A stretch of 63,032 nucleotides of DNA from Curtobacterium flaccumfaciens UCD-AKU (GCF_000349565.1 NZ_KB714609.1:65622-128653), one strand, 5' to 3'; shown: positions 42,312 through 51,623, counted from the first letter of the stretch. Numbers and translations are program-made. Notes: generated from the letters alone by a model not told the origin.

Positions 42312-42322
42312 CATGTGGCCCC

Positions 42323-43078
42323 ATGACCATCAGTGACCTGCGGACGTTCGCCACGTTCGACGGACACGGCGGCAAGGTCTCGAAGCGCGTCGAGGTGCTC
42401 GACCACGAACCGCCGGCCGGCAGCCCGCTCGAAGGACTCGTCGCCGTGCGCGGCGAGCACCCGCTCGGTGCGGTCGACGAGCGCGCCGCCGACGAGTCCG
42501 CCGCGCTCTCCCGCGGGGTCCCGAGCGTCGGGTGGGTCGACCCCGCCGCGCTCCGCGACTGGTACCGCCCCGACCGCGTCGTCCTGACCCGGCTCGAGGC
42601 GCGGCGTTCCGGCATCGAGCCCGGCGTCTACGCCGACTCCCGTGGGCGGGGTCGCGTCCGGATCGACGGCCTGGAGGCCCACCTCGCCCCCGACGGTCGG
42701 CCCGCCTTCCGCGCGCTGGCCGGGCCCACCGCCGAGCCCGTCGTCGACGTGCCCCTGCCGACCGACCAGGCCGTCCGCCTGGTGGCGGTGACCGACGTCG
42801 CCGAGGGGCTCGAGGTCGTCACCGCGCCGGTGTCACCGTTCCTGCAGCCCGGTGAGCACCCGGCGTACGGCGACGACGTGGTGGGCCTGCCGCCGCGTCC
42901 GGCGAGCGGCTTGGTCCGGGTCACGGCGTCGGTGCTGCTCGACGGCGAGCTGCACGAGGTCGACCGCATCGACGAACGTGCCGCGACGATCTGGATCCGG
43001 CGCGACGACCGCGTCGTGCCGATCGCCACGAGTGCCGTCGGGCCCGACCTGGTGCGGTACGCGGCCACCGCGGTCTGA
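42323..43078 (+). CDS. Conserved hypothetical cytoplasmic protein
   Basis: 251 residues. I recognise no family. It is acidic and Arg/Asp-rich, with no membrane helix or signal and a few short repeats of the RVxxxxRV and GLxAxLAP kind. The start MTISDLRTFATFDGHGG at ATG 42323 is supported by TAGCAT 8 nt before it. It follows the permease by 11 bp and precedes a DUF3072 gene; with its own promoter it may be a separate unit. Normal codon use argues it is a real gene. Confidence 0.65.
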   Translation: MTISDLRTFATFDGHGGKVSKRVEVLDHEPPAGSPLEGLVAVRGEHPLGAVDERAADESAALSRGVPSVGWVDPAALRDWYRPDRVVLTRLEARRSGIEPGVYADSRGRGRVRIDGLEAHLAPDGRPAFRALAGPTAEPVVDVPLPTDQAVRLVAVTDVAEGLEVVTAPVSPFLQPGEHPAYGDDVVGLPPRPASGLVRVTASVLLDGELHEVDRIDERAATIWIRRDDRVVPIATSAVGPDLVRYAATAV

Positions 43079-43139
43079 GGCCGGTCGGGGGACGCCGCTG
43101 CTGCGTGTCGTGCCGGGGGTGCGGCGTACGTTCGCGGAC

Positions 43140-43415
43140 ATGAGTGACGCAGACCGCGACCAGCAGCAGACCCCGGACGCACCGATCCAGGGCGAGACCC
43201 TCGGTGGCCCCCGACCCGACCCCTCCACCGACGCGAGCAAGGACCCCGAGCAGTGGGTCACCGGCGACGAGCCGATGACCGGACCGCAGCGCAGCTACCT
43301 CGACACCCTGGCCCGTGAAGCCGGCGAGGAACTCCCCGCCGACCTCACCAAGGCCCAGGCGTCGGAGCACATCGACCGCCTCCAGCAGCAGACGGGCCGC
43401 GGCGCCGATTCCTGA
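43140..43415 (+). CDS. DUF3072-family small protein
   Basis: 91 residues. The first half is hydrophilic and Asp/Pro rich. The C-terminal part MTGPQRSYLDTLAREAGEELPADLTKAQA matches the DUF3072 helical domain, whose function is unknown. TACGTT lies 7 nt before ATG 43140. A hairpin follows the stop. Confidence 0.82.
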   Translation: MSDADRDQQQTPDAPIQGETLGGPRPDPSTDASKDPEQWVTGDEPMTGPQRSYLDTLAREAGEELPADLTKAQASEHIDRLQQQTGRGADS

Positions 43416-43421
43416 GAAGCA

Positions 43422-43439
43422 GTCCGCCCTTCGGCGGAC
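43422..43439 (+). terminator. Hairpin after DUF3072
   Basis: GTCCGCC-CTTC-GGCGGAC, a perfect 7-bp stem on a stable CTTC loop, 7 bp after the DUF3072 stop. Confidence 0.6.
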
Positions 43440-43507
43440 CGCTGTCTGTGCATGCTCTGGGCATGTTCTGGCGAAGCGCGGTCAGTGCCCTGTCCGAGGG
43501 TGATCGA

Positions 43508-43517
43508 TGACGCGTCA
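43508..43517. promoter_or_regulatory. TGACGCGTCA operator before DoxX
   Basis: Perfect 10-bp palindrome, extended on one side to CGTCAA. Its centre is about 10 bp before the -10 TACCTT (43523-43528), so a bound protein would block the promoter. The same core occurs twice before the dioxygenase gene at 61456. Confidence 0.6.
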
Positions 43518-43535
43518 ACGGCTACCTTCGTGGCC

Positions 43536-43976
43536 ATGCGAACGACATCGACCTCCATCGGCCTGACCGCGCTCCGCATCGTCCTCGGGGTGGTGTTCAT
43601 CGCCCACGGTGCCCAGAAGTTCGCCCAGGGCATCCCGAACGTGGTGCAGGGCTTCTCGGGCATGGGTGTCCCCCTGGCCGAGGTCGCGGCACCCCTCGTC
43701 GCCGGCCTCGAGCTCGTCGGCGGCGTCCTGCTCGTGCTCGGTGTCGCGACCCGCGTCGTCGGCGTGCTGCTGGCCGTCGACATGGTGGTGGCCGGCGTCC
43801 TGGCCCACGGCTCGGCCGGCTTCTACTCGCAGGACGGCGGGTTCGAGTACGTGCTCGTGCTCGCGGTGGCCTCGCTCGCCGTGGCGCTGACCGGGCCCGG
43901 GCGGTTCTCGCTCGACGCCCTGGTGCTCAAGTCGTCACGACGTCGTCGTGGCGTCGAGGAGCCCCTCCCCGCCTGA
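43536..43976 (+). CDS. DoxX-family membrane protein (MhqP/CatD-like)
   Basis: 146 residues with four membrane helices: the first pair includes GVVFIAHGAQKFAQG and the second GLELVGGVLLVLGVATRVVG, the signature of DoxX. In Bacillus, related proteins CatD and MhqP are induced by quinones and thiol stress, often beside ring-cleaving dioxygenases. TACCTT stands 7 nt before ATG 43536 and the palindrome TGACGCGTCA just upstream. Its target gene partner may be the dioxygenase at 61456. It ends 22 bp from the convergent flavin monooxygenase-like gene. Confidence 0.85.
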   Translation: MRTTSTSIGLTALRIVLGVVFIAHGAQKFAQGIPNVVQGFSGMGVPLAEVAAPLVAGLELVGGVLLVLGVATRVVGVLLAVDMVVAGVLAHGSAGFYSQDGGFEYVLVLAVASLAVALTGPGRFSLDALVLKSSRRRRGVEEPLPA

Positions 43977-43998
43977 GCCGCGCGTCCCGGTTCCGTCT

Positions 43999-45126
43999 TC
44001 AGGCCGCCAGCGCGTCCATGACCTGGCGGGCGATCAGGCGTCCGGCCCGGTTCGCCCCGATGGTCGACGCCTGCGGGCCGTACCCGGCCAGGAACAGCCG
44101 CGGCTCCTCCGCCGACCGACCGTCCTCGACCACCACACCGCCCGCCGTGGTCCGCAGGTGCAAGGGCGCGAGGTGCCGCAGGTCGGCCCGGAACCCCGTC
44201 GCCCAGATCACCGCGTCGGCGTGCACGTGGGTACCGTCACTGGTCACCACGCCGGTCTCGTCCATCCGCGCGAACATCGGCTCGTCGCGCAGCACGCCAC
44301 GGTCGATCCCGGCCCGGATCCGTCGCGACACGGGGACCCCGGTACCACTGACGATGCTCGGCAGGACCTCGCCGGCGCGGGCGGCGCGGTCCTGTTCGTC
44401 GACGGCGGCCACCGCGGACTCGACGTCGAGCGAGGCCGTCCCGGCCCAGACCATCGGGCGCCGCGTGAACCACCGCGTCGAACGGGCAACGCCGTCGAGC
44501 TCGAGCAGGAACCCGATCGCGCTCGTCCCACCGCCCACCACCACGAGGTCCTGCCGGGCGAAGTCGGTGGCGCTGCGGTACTCGGTCGTGTCCACCTGGC
44601 GGCCGCGGAACACGTCGCGCCCCGGGTACCACGGCACGAAGGGCGTGCCCCACGTGCCCGAGGCGTTCACCACCACGTCGGCGCCGATGCGCGTGACGGT
44701 GCCGTCGGCGCCCCGGGTCGTGACGCACAGCCCACCGTCCACCTCGCCGACTGCGCCGATGCGCGAGACGGACGTCACCGACACGGGCCGCCGCACCCGC
44801 AGGTCGTAGTGCTGTTCGAACCGGCGGTAGTACTCGCCGACGACGTCCCGCGCGGGTCGTGACCGGTCGGCGTCGTCGAACTCCAGGCCCATCGCGCGCA
44901 TGCCGGGCAGGTCGTGCACCCGGTGCGCCGCCCCGAGCCGCAGGGCCTCCCACCGGAACTGCCACGCTCCTCCGGTGCTCGGCGCGCGGTCGAGGATCAC
45001 CAGGTCGGTGCCGGGGACGAGCCCCAGGCGCCGCAGGTGGTATCCCACCGAGAGTCCCGCCTGCCCCGCACCGATCACCACCACGCGGGCGTGCTGGTCG
45101 ACCGGGGTCTCGAGGGGTTCCGTCAT
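43999..45126 (-). CDS. Flavin-dependent monooxygenase-like (CzcO/FMO) protein
   Basis: 375 residues. FAD site VVVIGAGQAGLSVGYHL at the N-terminus, GGAW in the next loop, NADPH-type site VVVGGGTSAIGFLLEL in the middle, and the late motif WATGFRADLRHL; the C-terminus has AGYGPQASTIGANRAGR. This is the layout of flavin-containing and Baeyer-Villiger-type monooxygenases; the substrate is not visible. ATG 45126 follows GAAG. It is convergent with DoxX and divergent from DUF3073. Confidence 0.85.
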   Translation of the reverse strand: MTEPLETPVDQHARVVVIGAGQAGLSVGYHLRRLGLVPGTDLVILDRAPSTGGAWQFRWEALRLGAAHRVHDLPGMRAMGLEFDDADRSRPARDVVGEYYRRFEQHYDLRVRRPVSVTSVSRIGAVGEVDGGLCVTTRGADGTVTRIGADVVVNASGTWGTPFVPWYPGRDVFRGRQVDTTEYRSATDFARQDLVVVGGGTSAIGFLLELDGVARSTRWFTRRPMVWAGTASLDVESAVAAVDEQDRAARAGEVLPSIVSGTGVPVSRRIRAGIDRGVLRDEPMFARMDETGVVTSDGTHVHADAVIWATGFRADLRHLAPLHLRTTAGGVVVEDGRSAEEPRLFLAGYGPQASTIGANRAGRLIARQVMDALAA

Positions 45127-45184
45127 CACTTCGATTCTGCTGTGCGGGCCAGCCGTCGCGCGACGTCCAGATCGAGGTACATGG

Positions 45185-45190
45185 TAGAGT
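45185..45190 (+). promoter_or_regulatory. Possible -10 box for DUF3073 with a 95-nt leader
   Basis: TAGAGT lies 95 nt before ATG 45285. The leader contains a small hairpin GAACC-GTCT-GGTTC (45212-45225) and an SD-like GAGGGGG 7 nt before the ATG. Unlike most genes here this one would have a real leader. Confidence 0.35.
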
Positions 45191-45284
45191 GATCGGCAGA
45201 TTTCAAACCACGAACCGTCTGGTTCCCCGAGTGATCCTCCGTCATTCGCCAGGACCGGACCAGAGCCGAACGAGGGGGTCACGC

Positions 45285-45503
45285 ATGGGGCGCGGCCGTC
45301 AGAAGGCGAAGCACACCAAGGTCGCCCGTGAGCTGAAGTACTTCAGCCCGCAGACGAACTACGGTGCGCTCGAGCAGGAGCTCTCCGCCGGACAACACTC
45401 CGACGAGAACTACGTCGACCGTTGGGCGGACCAGTACGGTCCGGAACCGGCGGAAGACGAAGACGAGTTCGAGACCCAGGCAGACCAGAACAAGTCCGCC
45501 TGA
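45285..45503 (+). CDS. DUF3073-family small protein
   Basis: 72 residues. MGRGRQKAKHTKVARELKYF begins the typical basic DUF3073 domain, followed by SPQTNYGALEQEL and an acidic tail EPAEDEDEFETQ. The family is restricted to actinobacteria and has no assigned function. In Mycobacterium tuberculosis the same protein lies next to purM, as here, where it precedes purM on the opposite strand. GAGGGGG stands before the ATG. A clear terminator follows. Confidence 0.88.
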   Translation: MGRGRQKAKHTKVARELKYFSPQTNYGALEQELSAGQHSDENYVDRWADQYGPEPAEDEDEFETQADQNKSA

Positions 45504-45518
45504 CATCTCTTGTAGTCG

Positions 45519-45549
45519 CGCCGCGCAGCCCCCGGGCAGCGCGGCGTTT
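45519..45549 (+). terminator. Intrinsic terminator after DUF3073
   Basis: CGCCGCGC (45519-45526) pairs with GCGCGGCG (45539-45546) and is followed by TTT, the closest to a classic Rho-independent terminator in the window. Confidence 0.7.
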
Positions 45550-45557
45550 CTGCGTGT

Positions 45558-45602
45558 CCGGACACTGCGTGGCCGGACACTGTGCGCCCGGACACCGGGT
45601 CC
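45558..45602. repeat. Three 15-bp tandem repeats
   Basis: Units starting CCGGACACTG, CCGGACACTG and CCGGACACCG at 45558, 45573 and 45588; only the first ten bases are conserved. Confidence 0.65.
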
Positions 45603-45639
45603 GCCCGTGCACCGATCGGCGCGCCCGGGCCCCGGCTTC

Positions 45640-45726
45640 GAGTGGTCACGACTCCCCGCGCACACGATGCCGAGCGGTCAAGAACCGTCGGTTGCGGGCC
45701 CGCCAGGCGACGGTTCGTGACCACTC
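45640..45726. repeat. 87-bp extragenic element with 12-bp terminal inverted repeats
   Basis: GAGTGGTCACGA (45640-45651) and TCGTGACCACTC (45715-45726) are perfect inverted ends. The inside has GAACCGTCGG and CGACGGTTCG, so it folds as a long cruciform. It resembles the two 113-bp repeats at 54601 and 54754. No coding potential. It fills most of the gap before purM. Confidence 0.7.
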
Positions 45727-45792
45727 GCCGCACGCACCACGGCGCGGCGGAACGGGCCAGCGGCATCGCACGGCACGGCACGGCACGGCAGG

Positions 45793-46908
45793 TCAGCCCG
45801 CGTATCTCCCGACGAGCCGGACTGCGCCACCGTCGACGCCCTTGGCACCCTGCTCGAAGCCGGTCAGGTCACGGGCGGACGTGGCGATCGTGCCGACGGG
45901 CCACGTCGGCATGCCGGCGGCGCCGAGCGACGCGATGACCTCGGCAGCGGCACCGGCCGAGACGACGGCGAACATGCCGATGCCCAGGTTCCAGGTGCCC
46001 TCGGTGTCCTCGATCGGGCTGCCGGCCATGTCCGCAAGGACCCGGAAGACAGGGAGCGGCTGCCAGGTGGAGCGGTCGACCTCGACCCAGGAGCCGACGG
46101 GCAGCACGCGCGCCAGGTTCGCGGCGATGCCACCACCGGTCACGTGCGAGAGCGAGTGCACCGCGCCCGGGTGCTGCTCGAGGAGCGCCAGGAGCGGTGC
46201 GGTGTACAGGCGGGTGGGCTCGAGCAGGGCTTCACCGACGGAGACGGCGCCCCCGAACCCGGCGCCGCTCAGCTCGGGCAGCTGGTCCGTGAACCCGACG
46301 CCCCGCGTCGACAGGATGTGCCGCACGAGCGAGTAGCCGTTCGAGTGCAGACCCGACGACTCGATCGCCAGGACCACGTCGCCGTCCTGCACCAGGTGCG
46401 CGCCGAGCTGGGCATCGGCCTCGACGACGCCCGTCGCCGCACCGGCCACGTCGTAGTCGTCCGGGCCGAGCAAACCGGGGTGTTCCGCGGTCTCGCCACC
46501 GACCAGGGCGGTGCCGGTCTCCGAGCACCCGCGGGCGATGCCGGCGACGATGTCGGCGATGCGGCCAGGCACCACGCGGCCGCAGGCGATGTAGTCGGTC
46601 ATGAACAGCGGCTTCGCGCCGACCACGACGATGTCGTCGACGACCATGCCGACCAGGTCCTGCCCGATGGTGTCGTGCTTGTCGATCGCCTGCGCGATGG
46701 CGACCTTGGTGCCGACGCCGTCGGTCGAGGTCGCGAGCAACGGGTGTGAGAAGTCCTTCAGGAACGAGACGTCGTAGAGCCCGGCGAACCCACCGACGCC
46801 CCCGAGGACCGAGGAGTTGTGGGTGGCCGCGACCGCGGACTTCATCAGTTCGACGGCCAGGTCACCGGCAGCGGTGTCCACTCCGGCTTCGGCGTACGGG
46901 TTGGGCAT
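45793..46908 (-). CDS. purM: Phosphoribosylformylglycinamidine cyclo-ligase
   Basis: 371 residues. The PurM signature is complete: LATSTDGVGTKVAIAQ, DLVGMVVDDIVVVGAKPLFMTDYI, GGETAEHPGL, SSGLHSNGYSLVR and HVTGGGIAANLARVLP. It closes the imidazole ring to AIR using ATP in de novo purine synthesis. ATG 46908 follows AAGGA at 7 nt. It is divergent from purF across 74 bp, with a TAGAAT-like -10 candidate on its strand near 46957. Confidence 0.96.
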   Translation of the reverse strand: MPNPYAEAGVDTAAGDLAVELMKSAVAATHNSSVLGGVGGFAGLYDVSFLKDFSHPLLATSTDGVGTKVAIAQAIDKHDTIGQDLVGMVVDDIVVVGAKPLFMTDYIACGRVVPGRIADIVAGIARGCSETGTALVGGETAEHPGLLGPDDYDVAGAATGVVEADAQLGAHLVQDGDVVLAIESSGLHSNGYSLVRHILSTRGVGFTDQLPELSGAGFGGAVSVGEALLEPTRLYTAPLLALLEQHPGAVHSLSHVTGGGIAANLARVLPVGSWVEVDRSTWQPLPVFRVLADMAGSPIEDTEGTWNLGIGMFAVVSAGAAAEVIASLGAAGMPTWPVGTIATSARDLTGFEQGAKGVDGGAVRLVGRYAG

Positions 46909-46982
46909 GCGGAGTCCTTCGCGGTGACATGGCAGACTTGTGCGGTACCCCCCGATTCTACTGATCTGGAGCACACCCGCGA

Positions 46983-48440
46983 ATGTGCGGCATCGTCGGC
47001 CTTGTTGCGCAGGGCCCCGCCAACCAATCCATCTACGACGCACTGCTCCTCCTGCAGCACCGCGGGCAGGACTCGACGGGCATCGCCACGGTCGAGGGTC
47101 ACGTGCACCACATGCACAAGACCCGCGGGCACGTGCGCGAGGCGTTCCGGACCCGCGACATGCGTGCCCTCCTCGGCACCATGGGGCTCGGGCACGTCCG
47201 GTACGCCACCAAGGGCGCCGCGACGAACGAAGAAGAAGCCCAGCCGTTCTACGTGAACGCGCCGTACGGCATCGTCCTCGTGCACAACGGCAACCTCACC
47301 AACACGCGGGAACTCACGCGTGAGCTGTTCGACATCGACCGTCGACACCTGAACACCACGAGCGACACCGAGCTCCTGGTCAACGTGCTGGCCCACGAGC
47401 TGCAGGGCCAGGTCCGCGGCGCGAACCTCGACCCAGGACAGGTCTTCGACGCCGTCGAGCGCGTGCACGAGCGGGTCGAGGGCTCCTACGCCACGATCGC
47501 GACCATCGCCGGGCACGGGCTGCTGGCCTTCCGCGACCCGTTCGGCATCCGCCCGCTGATCCTCGGCCACAAGCTCGACGAGACCGGCCAGCCGGAGTGG
47601 GTCGTCGCGAGCGAGTCGCTCGTGCTCGAGTCCGGCGGCTACGAGATCGTCCGCGACATCGCTCCGGGCGAAGCCGTCTTCATCGAGATGAACGGTCAGA
47701 TGCACGCCCGCCAGTGCGCGAAGAACCCGCGCCTGGTGCCGTGCTCGTTCGAGTACGTCTACCTGGCCCGTCCCGACTCGGTGATGAACGGCATCTCGGT
47801 CTACGACGCCCGTCTGCGCCTCGGCAACCGCCTGGCCGACACCATCGAGCAGTACGCGCCGACCGGTGACATCGACGTCGTCATGCCGATCCCGGACTCC
47901 AGCCGTCCGGCTGCCATGCAGGTCGCGCGGAAGCTCGGCATCGAGTACCGCGAGGGCTTCTACAAGAACCGCTACGTCGGCCGCACCTTCATCATGCCGG
48001 GCCAGGCGGAGCGCAAGCGTTCGGTGCGTCAGAAGCTCAACGCGATGTCGTCCGAGTTCAAGGGCAAGAACATCCTGATCGTCGACGACTCGATCGTGCG
48101 TGGCACGACGAGCCGCGAGATCGTCGAGATGGCCCGGGCCGCTGGCGCGAACGAGGTCACGTTCACGAGCGCGGCTCCCCCTGTCCGGTTCCCGCACGTC
48201 TACGGCATCAACATGCCGACGCGCGCCGAGCTCATCGCGCACGACAGGAAGATCCCGGACATCAACCGCGTGCTCGGCAGCGACCACCTGATCTACCAGG
48301 AGGTCGGGGACATGCGCGACGCCATCATCGAGGGCTCCGACGTGACCGACCTCGAGATGAGCTGCTTCACGGGCGAGTACGTCACGGGCACCGTGAGCCC
48401 GGAGTACCTGTCCTGGGTCGAGGCCAACCAGCTCAGCTAG
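46983..48440 (+). CDS. purF: Amidophosphoribosyltransferase
   Basis: 485 residues. The protein begins MCGIVGLV with the N-terminal catalytic Cys2 of the glutamine amidotransferase domain exposed after Met removal, so no propeptide is present. HRGQDSTGIAT, GHVRYATKG and NPHNGNL-like HNGNLTNTREL follow, and the PRPP loop VDDSIVRGTTS is in the second half. It makes phosphoribosylamine, the first step of purine synthesis. ATG 46983. Two hairpins follow its stop. Confidence 0.96.
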   Translation: MCGIVGLVAQGPANQSIYDALLLLQHRGQDSTGIATVEGHVHHMHKTRGHVREAFRTRDMRALLGTMGLGHVRYATKGAATNEEEAQPFYVNAPYGIVLVHNGNLTNTRELTRELFDIDRRHLNTTSDTELLVNVLAHELQGQVRGANLDPGQVFDAVERVHERVEGSYATIATIAGHGLLAFRDPFGIRPLILGHKLDETGQPEWVVASESLVLESGGYEIVRDIAPGEAVFIEMNGQMHARQCAKNPRLVPCSFEYVYLARPDSVMNGISVYDARLRLGNRLADTIEQYAPTGDIDVVMPIPDSSRPAAMQVARKLGIEYREGFYKNRYVGRTFIMPGQAERKRSVRQKLNAMSSEFKGKNILIVDDSIVRGTTSREIVEMARAAGANEVTFTSAAPPVRFPHVYGINMPTRAELIAHDRKIPDINRVLGSDHLIYQEVGDMRDAIIEGSDVTDLEMSCFTGEYVTGTVSPEYLSWVEANQLS

Positions 48441-48460
48441 GTCGCGTCCGAGACGCGACC
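48440..48460 (+). terminator. First hairpin after purF
   Basis: GGTCGCGTC-CGA-GACGCGACC, a perfect 9-bp stem that starts at the last base of the purF TAG. Confidence 0.6.
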
Positions 48461-48472
48461 AGACGACAGACG

Positions 48473-48504
48473 GGAGGCCCGGTGCCAGCTGGCACCGGGC
48501 CTCC
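48473..48504. terminator. GGAGGC-family palindrome after purF
   Basis: A 32-nt perfect palindrome from GGAGGCCCGGTGCC through AGCT to its complement, with near-pairing flanks ACGG/CTGT. It sits between convergent purF and the small membrane gene and probably stops both. Confidence 0.75.
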
Positions 48505-48524
48505 TGTCCGTTGACCGGGGGCGG

Positions 48525-48926
48525 CTACGGCCGCTGGTCACCGTGGTCGTCGAGCTCGCCGTCGACCGTCTCGGGCGGGAGTTCGACCTCGACGCGCTCC
48601 GCAGTCAGGCGGGCCGACCGCCGGGCGTAGACCCGGTCGAACACGACGGCGACGACCGCGCCGACGAAGGCGCCGATCGTGACGCCCCACAGGCTGAAGT
48701 AGCCGACCAGGCTGCCGAAGCTGGTCTGGTCCCGCTGGCCACCGAGGTTCATGGTGAGGGCGACCACGACGAGGGTCGCGAGGAAGCCGAGCACGGCACC
48801 GCCGACGATGAACACGCCGAACTTCGGGGCACGGCGGATGGTGACCTCGTCGGGGCTGGCGACCGCGCTGGGAGCCGGTGCCGGCGCGGGGAGCGGCTGC
48901 TCGTCGGGTTGATCGGTGTTGCTCAC
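48525..48926 (-). CDS. Small membrane protein of unknown function
   Basis: 133 residues. A Pro/Ala-rich start is followed by RRAPKFGVFIVGGAVLGF, two membrane helices (about 35-57 and 73-96) and a charged tail (VELPPETVDGELDDHGDQ). No domain is recognised. GTG 48926 has GACAAT 6 nt upstream. A dyad CCCAC-T-GTGGG (48940-48950) lies just upstream, between it and the LuxR-type gene. Confidence 0.7.
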   Translation of the reverse strand: MSNTDQPDEQPLPAPAPAPSAVASPDEVTIRRAPKFGVFIVGGAVLGFLATLVVVALTMNLGGQRDQTSFGSLVGYFSLWGVTIGAFVGAVVAVVFDRVYARRSARLTAERVEVELPPETVDGELDDHGDQRP

Positions 48927-49034
48927 CCGTCCATTGTCCCCCACTGTGGGACGTCCCGCGGCCTGTGCGCTGCGACCGATCCGGGAGAGGATGGTCGCTA
49001 CTGGTCGGTATCCCAAGCGGAAGAGGTGCGTCGC

Positions 49035-51623
49035 GTGCGTGAACCAACGGCACCCGCCCGCGGTCGCCGACCCACCTCGCCCGCTCGCGTCGCCTGGCCC
49101 GTCGCGCAGCGCGTCGAGGAGGACCGCGCCGTCGCCGTCGTGGCCGAGCACCGCTGGAGCGTCGCGATCGTCGGGGCCCCCGGCCTCGGCAAGAGCACCG
49201 CCGCGGCTCGCGTGACCGACCGGGTCGCCGGTCGTGACGGCACCGGCCGCACCGTGGTCGTGCCGATCACCGCGGTCGCCGCGAGTCGGTCGATGCCCTT
49301 CGGCGCCGTCGTCGAGCGCTTCGGCGAACTCCCCGCCTCGATCTCCGAGCTGTCCGACGACGCGAGTGCCGAGCAGCGCTTCCGGGCGATCGAGGACCTG
49401 GTCGACCGTGACGTGCTGCTCCGTGTCGACGACGCCGACCACCTGGACGCGATCTCGGCGCGGTACGTCGCCTGGCTGGTCCGTCGGCAGGGCGCGCGAC
49501 TCGTCCTGACCTGCCGCGACTTCACGGCGCTCCCCGAACCGCTCCGCGCGCTGTGGCAGGACGACCTGCTCGAACGCATCGACCTGCAGCCGCTGGCGTT
49601 GCACGAGACCGCCGCGCTCGTCGCCGAGGCGCTGGGCTCACCGCTCGAGAACGCCTCGGCGGAGCGCGTGCACCGGGCCACCGCCGGCAACCCGCTGTAC
49701 CTGCGCGAGGTGGTGCGCGCAGCACGGGCCTCCGGTGCGCTCGACCACACCGCGAGCGGCTGGTACTGGCGTGGGCGGGTGACCGCGTCGGACAGCCTGG
49801 CGGACATGTACCGCACGGAGCTCGGGACGCTGCCGGAGGACCTGCGTGACGTCGTCGACATCGTGGCCCTCGCCGACCCGATCCCGCTCGCCCGTCTGCT
49901 CGGACTGGTCACCGGCGGAGACGTCGACCGGGTCGTCGCGCTCGGCCTCGTCCGGATCGACTCGCTCGACGACGGTGCCGCGGTCGTCCGGCCGTCGCAC
50001 CCGCTCGTCGGCGAGGTCATCCGGACCCTGGTGCCGGTGGCCCGACGCACGGCGCTCTTCGCCCGTGCCAACGCCTTCCGCACCGACCGGCCCGAGGGCG
50101 CTCCGCCCGCCGCACGGCTGCGCGCCGCACTGTGGTCGCTCGAGTGCGGGGTCCTGCCGTCGGTCGACCAGCTGCTCGACGCGGCACAGGTCGCCGTGCG
50201 GTTGCAGGAGCACGAGAGCGGGATCGCCCTGGCCTCGGCAGCACTCCGCACGACCCTCACCCCGACCGAGCAGGTCACGGCGCACTGCCTCCGCTCGCTG
50301 GCGCACTCGTACTCGGACGGCCGCGAAGCCGGCCGTGCCGACGCCGAAGCGGCGTGGGGCATCGCGAAGCGGCACGTCGGCGACGTCACCGACGAGGCCG
50401 TCACCGAGGCGTGCGAGATCCTGGCGAACATCCGCCAGTTCCACGACGACGATGTCGCGGCCGCGGTCGCACTCACCGACGCCGCCGTGCATCTGGTGGT
50501 GTCCGACGAAGCGGTCGAGCGTCTGCGGTTGCTGCGGATGGCGCACCAGGGCTGGGGCGGCGACTTCGCCGAGGTCCGTGCCGAGATCGAGCGCAGCGGC
50601 ATCGTGCAGGCACCGACGATGCCGATGTCGTTCCTGGCCGTCGCACCGTGCGCCGTGATGGCGTTGGCGACAGCCGGCCGGCTCGACGACGCCGCAGCCC
50701 TGGGCCGCCGGGCACTGGCCACCGCGGCGGCACACGTCGAGGCGGCCCCGTGGAGCGTGGGCGAGAACTCCTCCGTCCTGCACCAGGTGCAGGTGTGGCG
50801 CGGCGACCTCGACGACCTGATCACCGAGGTGCCCGCCGGACGCTCCAGCCCCTACCTGAAGTACGACTTCACCCTCGAGCTCATCGGCCAGGGCAACCTG
50901 GCCATCGGACAGCGCCGATGGGACGACGCGATCGCGGCCTTCACCGCGGCGTGCGAGCGGTACGACATCGCCGACCACGGTGGGTTCGCCGCGTACCCGT
51001 GGGCCCGCTTGGCGATGTCACACGCGTATGCCGGGCACCCTGAGGACGCGGCCCGGGCGCTCGAACGTGCGAAGACCACGCCGCAGCGGGCGATGCGGAT
51101 CACCGGTGAACAGGTCGCCGTGACCATCGCCTGGACCGAGTCCGTGCTCGGCAACCCCGCCGGTCTGCAGCACGCCGACGAGATCATCGAACGCAGCACC
51201 GCGAACGGGTCCTGGACGCACGTGATGTACGGGTACGCCCTGCACTACTCGGTCGGCATGCTCACCGGGCGCGAGAGCCCCGGCACGCTCGACCGGATGC
51301 GCGACGCCGCCTCGCGCGTCGACGGACCGCTCGCCGCCGCCATCGTGCAGTACGCGGACGCGGTGCAGGCGGACGACCGGACCCGGGTGATCGCGGCGCA
51401 GGGCGTGCTGGCGGTCCACGGCATGTCGGTGGCTGCCGGACGGTCCAAGCCACCGCTGACGAAGCGCGAGTACGAGGTCGCCGAGCTCGCCGCACAGGGC
51501 CTGAGCAACCGGCGGATCGCGGAGTCCCTCGGGCTCTCGACGCGGACGATCGACGCGCACCTGTCCCGTGTCTTCGCGAAGTGGGACCTGCACGCGCGGT
51601 CGGAACTCACCGAGCTGCTCTGA
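49035..51623 (+). CDS. LAL-type LuxR regulator with P-loop ATPase domain
   Basis: 862 residues. An AAA/STAND-type ATPase starts near residue 35 with Walker A VGAPGLGKSTAA and Walker B LLRVDDADHLD, followed by winged and TPR-like helices (about 300-780), and ends in a LuxR HTH (LTKREYEVAELAAQGLSNRRIA, STRTIDAHLSRVFAKWDL). Such MalT-like proteins switch on target genes after binding an inducer and ATP. Start GTG 49035 is chosen because GAAGAGG stands 8 nt upstream; GTG 49026 overlaps that site. Its target genes are not visible. Confidence 0.85.
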   Translation: MREPTAPARGRRPTSPARVAWPVAQRVEEDRAVAVVAEHRWSVAIVGAPGLGKSTAAARVTDRVAGRDGTGRTVVVPITAVAASRSMPFGAVVERFGELPASISELSDDASAEQRFRAIEDLVDRDVLLRVDDADHLDAISARYVAWLVRRQGARLVLTCRDFTALPEPLRALWQDDLLERIDLQPLALHETAALVAEALGSPLENASAERVHRATAGNPLYLREVVRAARASGALDHTASGWYWRGRVTASDSLADMYRTELGTLPEDLRDVVDIVALADPIPLARLLGLVTGGDVDRVVALGLVRIDSLDDGAAVVRPSHPLVGEVIRTLVPVARRTALFARANAFRTDRPEGAPPAARLRAALWSLECGVLPSVDQLLDAAQVAVRLQEHESGIALASAALRTTLTPTEQVTAHCLRSLAHSYSDGREAGRADAEAAWGIAKRHVGDVTDEAVTEACEILANIRQFHDDDVAAAVALTDAAVHLVVSDEAVERLRLLRMAHQGWGGDFAEVRAEIERSGIVQAPTMPMSFLAVAPCAVMALATAGRLDDAAALGRRALATAAAHVEAAPWSVGENSSVLHQVQVWRGDLDDLITEVPAGRSSPYLKYDFTLELIGQGNLAIGQRRWDDAIAAFTAACERYDIADHGGFAAYPWARLAMSHAYAGHPEDAARALERAKTTPQRAMRITGEQVAVTIAWTESVLGNPAGLQHADEIIERSTANGSWTHVMYGYALHYSVGMLTGRESPGTLDRMRDAASRVDGPLAAAIVQYADAVQADDRTRVIAAQGVLAVHGMSVAAGRSKPPLTKREYEVAELAAQGLSNRRIAESLGLSTRTIDAHLSRVFAKWDLHARSELTELL

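Noticed and set aside
46952..46957. TTCTA sequence before purF as a fourth copper operator
   Set aside because: Only one half-site is present and no GTAGA arm at 5-bp spacing.
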